64,000 nt of DNA, taken from assembly GCA_966250385.1 (NCBI GenBank), contig CBINHC010000011.1, positions 62,001 through 126,000 on the forward strand, given 5' to 3'. Positions 59,295 to 64,000 of the stretch are shown one piece after another. A program made the position numbers and the translations under genes. Each line of letters starts with the position of its first letter. Within the stretch, counting starts at the first letter, position 1. Below the pieces are notes generated by a model. The model was given only the letters and a program-made list of their open reading frames with translations. It was not told the origin of the DNA and made no database searches. The stretch comes from DASWTL01 sp966250385. GTDB lineage: Bacteria > Bacteroidota > Bacteroidia > Sphingobacteriales > Sphingobacteriaceae.

Positions 59295-60380
59295 ATGAAA
59301 ATTTTAGTTACCGGAACTGCCGGTTTTATCGGATTCCACCTTGTTCGGTATTTGCTTGAACGCGGTGACGAGGTGATCGGCATTGACAATATCAACGATT
59401 ATTACGATGTCAGCCTGAAACACAGCCGGCTGGCCGAGACCGGCATCACGGTACCCGAATCTGCAGGATCCGAACTGATCCGGAGCCATAAATATCCGAA
59501 CTACCGGTTCGGAAAGATGGATCTCACTGACCGCGAGGCGCTGGATCACCTGTTCGGGACTGAAAAGCTCGATGCCGTCTGCAACCTGGCCGCACAGGCA
59601 GGCGTCCGTTACAGCCTGATCAACCCCCAGGCCTATGTCGATTCGAATATCCACGGCTTTCTCCAGGTCCTGGAGTGCTGCCGGCATCATGATATCAAAC
59701 ACCTCGTATACGCCAGTTCGTCCAGCGTCTACGGCCTGAACGAGGACATGCCCTTTTCAACCGGTCACAATGTGGATCACCCCGTATCCCTGTACGCCGC
59801 TTCCAAAAAGAGCAACGAACTGATGGCCCATACCTACAGCCACCTGTTTAACCTCCCGACCACCGGCCTGCGCTTCTTCACGGTGTACGGTCCGTGGGGC
59901 CGCCCGGATATGGCGCCGGTCCTGTTTACCAGGGCGATCACAGAGGGCAAAGCGATCAAGGTGTTCAACAACGGCCGGATGAAGCGGGACTTTACCTATA
60001 TCGACGACATTGTTGAAGGGATCGTCCGCGTCATCGATAATCCGCCGGCCGGTAATGCGGCCTGGGCGGGTAAGCATCCGGATCCGGCAACTTCGAGGGC
60101 TCCTTACCGGATCTTCAACATTGGCAGGGGCGAGCCTGTGGACCTGATGGAATTCATCAGCACCATCGAACGCAATCTTGGGATGGAGGCACGGAAGGAA
60201 TTCCTTCCGATGCAGGACGGCGACGTAGCTGCCACCTGGGCAAACATCGACGACCTGGTGAACATCCTCGGCTACCAGCCGAAGGTGAGTATCGGTGAAG
60301 GTATCAGCCGCTTTATCAACTGGTACATGAGTTACTATGAACCGGTTGCCGTACAAAGCAATCTGGAGGAACTGGAATGA
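59295..60380 (+). CDS. UDP-glucuronate 4-epimerase (CapI/LspL-like)
   Basis: The 361-residue SDR has MKILVTGTAGFIGFHLVRYLLERGDEVIGIDNINDYYDVSLKHSRL, the family opening of UDP-GlcA epimerases. YASSSSVYGLNEDMPFSTGHNVDHPVSLYAASKKSNELMAHTYSHLFNLPTTGLRFFTVYGPWGRPDMAP and RDFTYIDDIVEGIVRVID follow. It converts UDP-glucuronate to UDP-galacturonate. No UDP-glucose dehydrogenase lies in the window, so UDP-GlcA must come from elsewhere or past the right edge. The next gene starts with a 4-bp ATGA overlap. Confidence 0.9.
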   Translation: MKILVTGTAGFIGFHLVRYLLERGDEVIGIDNINDYYDVSLKHSRLAETGITVPESAGSELIRSHKYPNYRFGKMDLTDREALDHLFGTEKLDAVCNLAAQAGVRYSLINPQAYVDSNIHGFLQVLECCRHHDIKHLVYASSSSVYGLNEDMPFSTGHNVDHPVSLYAASKKSNELMAHTYSHLFNLPTTGLRFFTVYGPWGRPDMAPVLFTRAITEGKAIKVFNNGRMKRDFTYIDDIVEGIVRVIDNPPAGNAAWAGKHPDPATSRAPYRIFNIGRGEPVDLMEFISTIERNLGMEARKEFLPMQDGDVAATWANIDDLVNILGYQPKVSIGEGISRFINWYMSYYEPVAVQSNLEELE

Positions 60381-61435
60381 GCAACAGGATCTTGTTTATT
60401 ACCCCGGGTCTTACCCGCGGCGGGGCCGAGACCCAGATGGTGAAGGTCGCCCGCTTCCTGAAGGCGCAGGGAAAGTCCGTCCGGATCCTGGCGCTGAAGC
60501 CGCTGAACGACTTCCATGATGTCGACTTCCAGGCCGAAGGGATCAAGGTGACGTTCCTGAGCAACTGGAAGAGCCGGTTTCTGACAAACACCGTTACGCT
60601 GTTCAGGCTGGTTGGTCAGTACAGGCCCAATGTGGTGGTTGCGTTCATGTTTATCGCCATCGTATTCGCCCGGGTGCTGAAGCTTCGGTACCGGTTCCAT
60701 CTGATTTCCTCCGTCCGGAGTTCCGTGATCAGCCGGAAGTGGCAGAAACTGCTGAAACTGACCGCCCGCCTGGATGACCTGATCGTCTATAATTCGAACG
60801 CTTCCAAGGTGAATTTTGAGACCCAGTCAGCGGCCAAGCGCAACGGCATAATCATCAATAACGCGGTGGCCATACCGGCTGTCGAGCCGGTGGTTACCGG
60901 CGCAAGCGGTGAGAGTCCTTTTGTCTGGGTCACCGTCGCCCACTTCAGGCCGGCCAAGGACTACCGGACACTCTTCCGGGCGATGGCGCTCCTGAAAGAT
61001 GAACCGGTCAGGCTGGACTGCCTGGGGCATATCCGGGAAGAGTGGCCCTATGAGATGCTCCGGGAACTGGGGATCGAAGACAAGGTGCGGATACTGGGTT
61101 TCCAGTCCAATCCGGGCGAGTTCCTGCGGCAGGGCGATGGATTCGTGCTTTCGACCTTTGGTGAAGGATCACCGAATTCGATGCTGGAGGCGATGTCATA
61201 TTATAAGCCGGTGGTCGCCTCAGCGGTCGACGGCATTGAAGAGTTTCTCCGGGATGCAGGGTGCGGGTTCCTCGCCCGCGGAATGGATCCGGAGGACCTC
61301 GCCAGCCAGATGCGCTATGTGATGCACCTGAGTCCTGAAGAACGGCAGAAGATCGGCCGTAAGGGACGCCGGTATGTCGAAGATAATTTTTCAGAGGAAC
61401 AGGTGCTGGAGAAGTGGTTGCAAGTGGTCTGTTAA
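60377..61435 (+). CDS. Glycosyltransferase, family 4 (third)
   Basis: The 352-residue GT-B enzyme has ILFITPGLTRGGAETQMVKVARFLKAQGKSVRILAL at the N-terminus and FVWVTVAHFRPAKDYRTLFRAMALL, DKVRILGFQSNPGEFLRQGDGFVLSTFGEGSPNSMLEAMSYYKPVVASAVDGIEEFL at the C-terminus, with the E-x7-E motif in EGSPNSMLE. It is translationally coupled to the UDP-GlcA epimerase gene (ATGA). The pairing suggests, without proof, that it may use the uronic acid made by that epimerase. Confidence 0.9.
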   Translation: MSNRILFITPGLTRGGAETQMVKVARFLKAQGKSVRILALKPLNDFHDVDFQAEGIKVTFLSNWKSRFLTNTVTLFRLVGQYRPNVVVAFMFIAIVFARVLKLRYRFHLISSVRSSVISRKWQKLLKLTARLDDLIVYNSNASKVNFETQSAAKRNGIIINNAVAIPAVEPVVTGASGESPFVWVTVAHFRPAKDYRTLFRAMALLKDEPVRLDCLGHIREEWPYEMLRELGIEDKVRILGFQSNPGEFLRQGDGFVLSTFGEGSPNSMLEAMSYYKPVVASAVDGIEEFLRDAGCGFLARGMDPEDLASQMRYVMHLSPEERQKIGRKGRRYVEDNFSEEQVLEKWLQVVC

Positions 61436-61461
61436 TGTTCCTGAAATCAACCTGAGTTTAT

Positions 61462-62604
61462 ATGAATCACCTTTCAGTACTTGCTCTTTTCCTCTTCGCG
61501 GCCTGCTCCGGGAAGACGGAGAAGAAGCCCGAAGCAACGATGACGTATCAGGAGAACCTTCAGTGGCAGCCGGTAGCCGTCAGCTACGGAAACGTGGCCG
61601 AAAAAGGGTTCGAGCTCGAAAAAGCACTCCCTCCGGGCTATGTGAAAGACGGCACCGAGGATTATACGGCATATATCCAATCGGCGATCTTCAATCACGA
61701 CCGGCTGATTTTCCCCGCGTTTCCCCTGAAGATCAATGAATCCGGGCTGAGGGTAAACTCCAATAAAACGCTGGTCTTTCCCAAAGGCTCCGAGCTGAGG
61801 CTTGCCGCTACCGAAAAGGGAAAATATGCGATCCTGGACATCCGGAATGCCCGGAACGTGGAGCTGATCGATCCGGTGCTCATCGGGGACCGGGACAGAC
61901 ACCTGGGTGAGGGCGGCGAATGGGGGATGGGCATCAATATCGTATCCTCGGAAAATATCTCCGTCTATAATGCCAGGGTCTCCAAATGCTGGGGGGATGG
62001 AATTTACATTGCCGGCAGTACCGACCGCGGGCCCTCCCGGAATATTAAGATTGTCAACGCCTATTGCCGGGAGAACCGGCGAAACGGAATCTCGGTGATC
62101 AATGTCGACGGCCTTGAGCTGATCTCGCCTTACTCCGGTTACAATGAGGGAGTCGATCCGCAGTGCGGGATTGATATCGAACCGAATAAGCCGAGCGACC
62201 TCATCCGGAACATCCGCATCGTGGACGCCCGGACCGAATATAACCCGGGGGCCGGGATCAGTATCGGGATCAACAAGCTTTACGGCAGCGGTGACCGGCA
62301 GGTCAGCGTAGATATCCGAAAACCGGTTGATTACGGTTCGATGGAGGGACTTCTGATATCCTGTTCGGTCAGCCGTTCCAAAAACGGGGAGAAGGTCGGC
62401 GGAACGATCACCGTTACTGATCCTGTCTGGAAGTACAATGCGAATACTTCGCTGAGTGTGCACAAGCTTCGCGAACCCGCACTTCGGGTGCAGGTCAGCA
62501 ATGCGGCCGTCACCGATCCCAAAGGCAAGCCCGTCTCCAGAGACGCATTTCACCAGCAGGTTCAGGCGACCCTGCGGTCACCCGACCAGGTGGCTCTCAA
62601 ATAA
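61462..62604 (+). CDS. Parallel beta-helix lipoprotein in the exopolysaccharide locus
   Basis: The 380-residue product has a lipoprotein signal ending at LFAAC (Cys15). A right-handed parallel beta-helix follows, with short strands repeating every 22-26 residues: NVELIDPVLIG, NISVYNARVSKCWGDGIYIAG, NIKIVNAYCRENRRNGISVINVDGLELISPYSGYNEG and NIRIVDARTEYNPGAGISIGI. Pectate lyases, polygalacturonases and C5-epimerases share this fold. Given the uronic acid genes, a polymer-modifying or degrading enzyme of the periplasm or outer membrane is likely. Catalytic residues could not be assigned by eye. Confidence 0.8.
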   Translation: MNHLSVLALFLFAACSGKTEKKPEATMTYQENLQWQPVAVSYGNVAEKGFELEKALPPGYVKDGTEDYTAYIQSAIFNHDRLIFPAFPLKINESGLRVNSNKTLVFPKGSELRLAATEKGKYAILDIRNARNVELIDPVLIGDRDRHLGEGGEWGMGINIVSSENISVYNARVSKCWGDGIYIAGSTDRGPSRNIKIVNAYCRENRRNGISVINVDGLELISPYSGYNEGVDPQCGIDIEPNKPSDLIRNIRIVDARTEYNPGAGISIGINKLYGSGDRQVSVDIRKPVDYGSMEGLLISCSVSRSKNGEKVGGTITVTDPVWKYNANTSLSVHKLREPALRVQVSNAAVTDPKGKPVSRDAFHQQVQATLRSPDQVALK

Positions 62605-62672
62605 CGATTATTCCGTTTTCTCACCGTCCGGACTCCTGTCCCTCGCGGCAGTTACGATTCAACACACCTATC

Positions 62673-63821
62673 ATGTCAGTCAGAAAAAGAAAAGTATTAA
62701 TATCATGCAGTTATGCCGGTTCGCTGATCAATTTCCGTGGAAAACTGATCCAGGAACTGGTCAAGGATCATGAAGTTTATGCCTTCGTTCCGGGTAACTA
62801 CCCGGACCGCGTCAGGCACACGCTCCATGCCTGGGGCGTTAAGGTCTATCATAACAATCTTTCCCGGAACAGCGTATCCCTGCTGGGCGACATCCAGTAT
62901 ATGGTCCAGCTCTACAGGATCATACAGGCCGTCAAGCCCGACCTGTTTTTCGCCTATACCTTTAAACCGATCATCTATGGCTCCATCGTGGCATCATTCT
63001 GCAGGGTGGAAGGGATCTGTTCCATGCTGACCGGTCTGGGATACACCTTTGTCAAGAAATCAAAAGTCAGTGTCACCCAGGAGCTGACCAAGAGGCTGCT
63101 GAAGTTCAGCCTTAAGCCCAATAAGCAGATCAAGATCATCTTCCAGAACAACGATGATCTGAACCAGCTGCTGGCTTCCAGGATCATCGACGAAAAGAAT
63201 AAGGCATTTGTTGTCAACGGATCGGGGGTTGATCTCACCCATTTTCATTACGACATCCCGGATACCCGCAACATTACCTTCCTGATGATGGCCCGTCTGA
63301 TCCGTGCAAAAGGCGTCGAGGAGTTTTTCAATGCGGCCGTAAAGATCAGGAGCAAATATCCGCATGTCCGTTTCCGGTATCTGGGATCGGAGGACAAAGG
63401 GATCGACTGTATCGATCCCGGGCTGCTGGAAAGGATCAAATCGAACGAGGTCATCGAGTATGGTGGCAGCGTACCGGATGTACGGCCGTTCATCCGTGAA
63501 GCATCGGTGGTGGTCCTGCCATCCTATTACGGGGAGGGTACACCGCGTTCCCTGCTGGAAGCCATGGCCATCGGCCGGGCGATCCTGACATCCAATGCGG
63601 CGGGGTGCCGGGAAACTGTGAATCCGGACCCGGAAAGAGTCAATGGATTTGCCATTCCGCCGCGGGATGCCGACGCCCTGGCCGAAAAAATGGAATACTA
63701 CATTCTGAACCCCGACAAGATCATGGAGCATGGTTATCACGGCCGGCTTTACGCGGAAGACCGCTATGACGTGAATAAAGTTAATGAGCAGATGCTGCAG
63801 ATTTTTGATCTAAACCCGTAA
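62673..63821 (+). CDS. Glycosyltransferase, family 4 (PglA/WbpX-like)
   Basis: The 382-residue GT4 protein has an N-terminus of the HexNAc-transferase group: KVLISCSYAGSLINFRGKLIQELVKDHEVYAFVPGNYPDRV, followed by KPDLFFAYTFKPIIYGSIVASFCRVEGICSMLTGLGYTF. The C-terminal half has ITFLMMARLIRAKGVEEFFNAAVKIRSKYPHVRFRYLGSEDKG and EASVVVLPSYYGEGTPRSLLEAMAIGRAILTSNAAGCRETV. PglA-like enzymes add the second sugar to a PglC-primed lipid carrier. The PglC-like gene immediately downstream makes this role plausible. Confidence 0.9.
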   Translation: MSVRKRKVLISCSYAGSLINFRGKLIQELVKDHEVYAFVPGNYPDRVRHTLHAWGVKVYHNNLSRNSVSLLGDIQYMVQLYRIIQAVKPDLFFAYTFKPIIYGSIVASFCRVEGICSMLTGLGYTFVKKSKVSVTQELTKRLLKFSLKPNKQIKIIFQNNDDLNQLLASRIIDEKNKAFVVNGSGVDLTHFHYDIPDTRNITFLMMARLIRAKGVEEFFNAAVKIRSKYPHVRFRYLGSEDKGIDCIDPGLLERIKSNEVIEYGGSVPDVRPFIREASVVVLPSYYGEGTPRSLLEAMAIGRAILTSNAAGCRETVNPDPERVNGFAIPPRDADALAEKMEYYILNPDKIMEHGYHGRLYAEDRYDVNKVNEQMLQIFDLNP

Positions 63822-63827
63822 GTATAT

Positions 63828-64000
63828 ATGTACCGGATATTTTTCAAACGATTCTTTGATCTGGTCCTGGCGTCGGTGCTGTTTACGGTCAGCCTGCCGG
63901 TGTTTGCCGTGTTATTTGTGGTTCTGGCCGTTTATTATAAGGGATCACCGTTCTTTTACCAGGAGCGGCCCGGTTACCTCGGACGGCCGTTCCGTGTGAT
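63828..64000 (+). CDS. Bacterial sugar transferase (PglC/WcaJ-like), 3' end outside window
   Basis: The first 57 codons read MYRIFFKRFFDLVLASVLFTVSLPVFAVLFVVLAVYYKGSPFFYQERPGYLGRPFRV. They show the single re-entrant N-terminal membrane helix and FFYQERPGYLGRPF, the N-terminal signature of small phosphoglycosyl transferases. Such enzymes start repeat-unit assembly by moving a sugar-phosphate onto undecaprenyl phosphate. It follows the PglA-like gene by 6 bp, and the remainder lies past the window. Confidence 0.9.
   Translation, partial: MYRIFFKRFFDLVLASVLFTVSLPVFAVLFVVLAVYYKGSPFFYQERPGYLGRPFRV

Overview
The window is chromosomal DNA of a member of the Bacteroidota, most likely of the Chitinophagales/Sphingobacteriales type with a GC content a little above 50% (the lineage below phylum is inference). 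Pointers to the phylum are: repeated TAnnTTTG -7 boxes with a TTG-type -33 element, few Shine-Dalgarno sequences, a 286-residue RpoD-like primary sigma factor, a 39-residue ribosomal protein THX, an AIM24/TIGR00266 protein, a long-form (480 aa) GAPDH, a DUF4230 protein, and an exopolysaccharide locus with an UpxY-type (NusG-like) antiterminator.

Layout. 1-1.7 kb: the 5' part of a minus-strand AAA ATPase behind an unusual array of three 38-bp dyads with an exact 54-bp period, diverging from a HEAT-like protein whose 3' end carries an imperfect duplication. 1.7-7.96 kb: a class IV aminotransferase, AIM24 protein, FtsK translocase, LolA, a small conserved protein and a PhnP-like metallo-hydrolase. 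8.1-8.3 kb: two tRNA-Leu genes (CAG and GAG anticodons). 8.5-14 kb: a BNR/YCF48-like secreted protein, acyl-CoA carboxylase beta subunit, M19 dipeptidase, TrxB and THX. 14-21 kb: GNAT, DUF4230, a lipoprotein with an SGNH hydrolase, an ECF sigma factor overlapping a membrane protein, a DAACS symporter and rplU-rpmA. 21-29.7 kb: signal transduction (LytS/LytTR pair, six-PAS/GAF histidine kinase with a NarL-type regulator) and a protein with protein-kinase-like signature residues. 29.7-37.7 kb, minus strand: polyprenyl diphosphate synthase, RNase R, a small conserved protein, TopA, MnmA. 37.9-43 kb: calcineurin-PQQ propeller fusion, SMUG2-like glycosylase, LOG-family protein, GroES paralogue, metallophosphoesterase lipoprotein, beta-barrel-like protein. 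43.3-45.8 kb: primary sigma factor and GAPDH.

45.8-64 kb (running off the end) is one exopolysaccharide/capsule locus on the plus strand: a leader with a strong internal terminator, Wza-like export lipoprotein, Wzc-like tyrosine autokinase, UpxY antiterminator, a secreted DUF1573 protein, UDP-HexNAc dehydrogenase and 4-epimerase (TviB/TviC-like), Wzx flippase, Wzy polymerase, four GT4 and one GT2 glycosyltransferases, a UDP-glucuronate 4-epimerase, a secreted parallel beta-helix lipoprotein and the start of a PglC-like initiating sugar-phosphate transferase. Together they predict a Wzx/Wzy-dependent polymer containing HexNAc and uronic acids. The leader terminator and the UpxY gene, itself preceded by a perfect hairpin and an exact 20-bp direct repeat, suggest control by processive antitermination.

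No rRNA, CRISPR array, integrase or insertion sequence was recognised. The most promising unexplained items are the dyad array at 843-988, the kinase-fold candidate at 28590-29642 and the regulatory DNA around the exopolysaccharide operon. All calls were made by eye from sequence; no database search was run.
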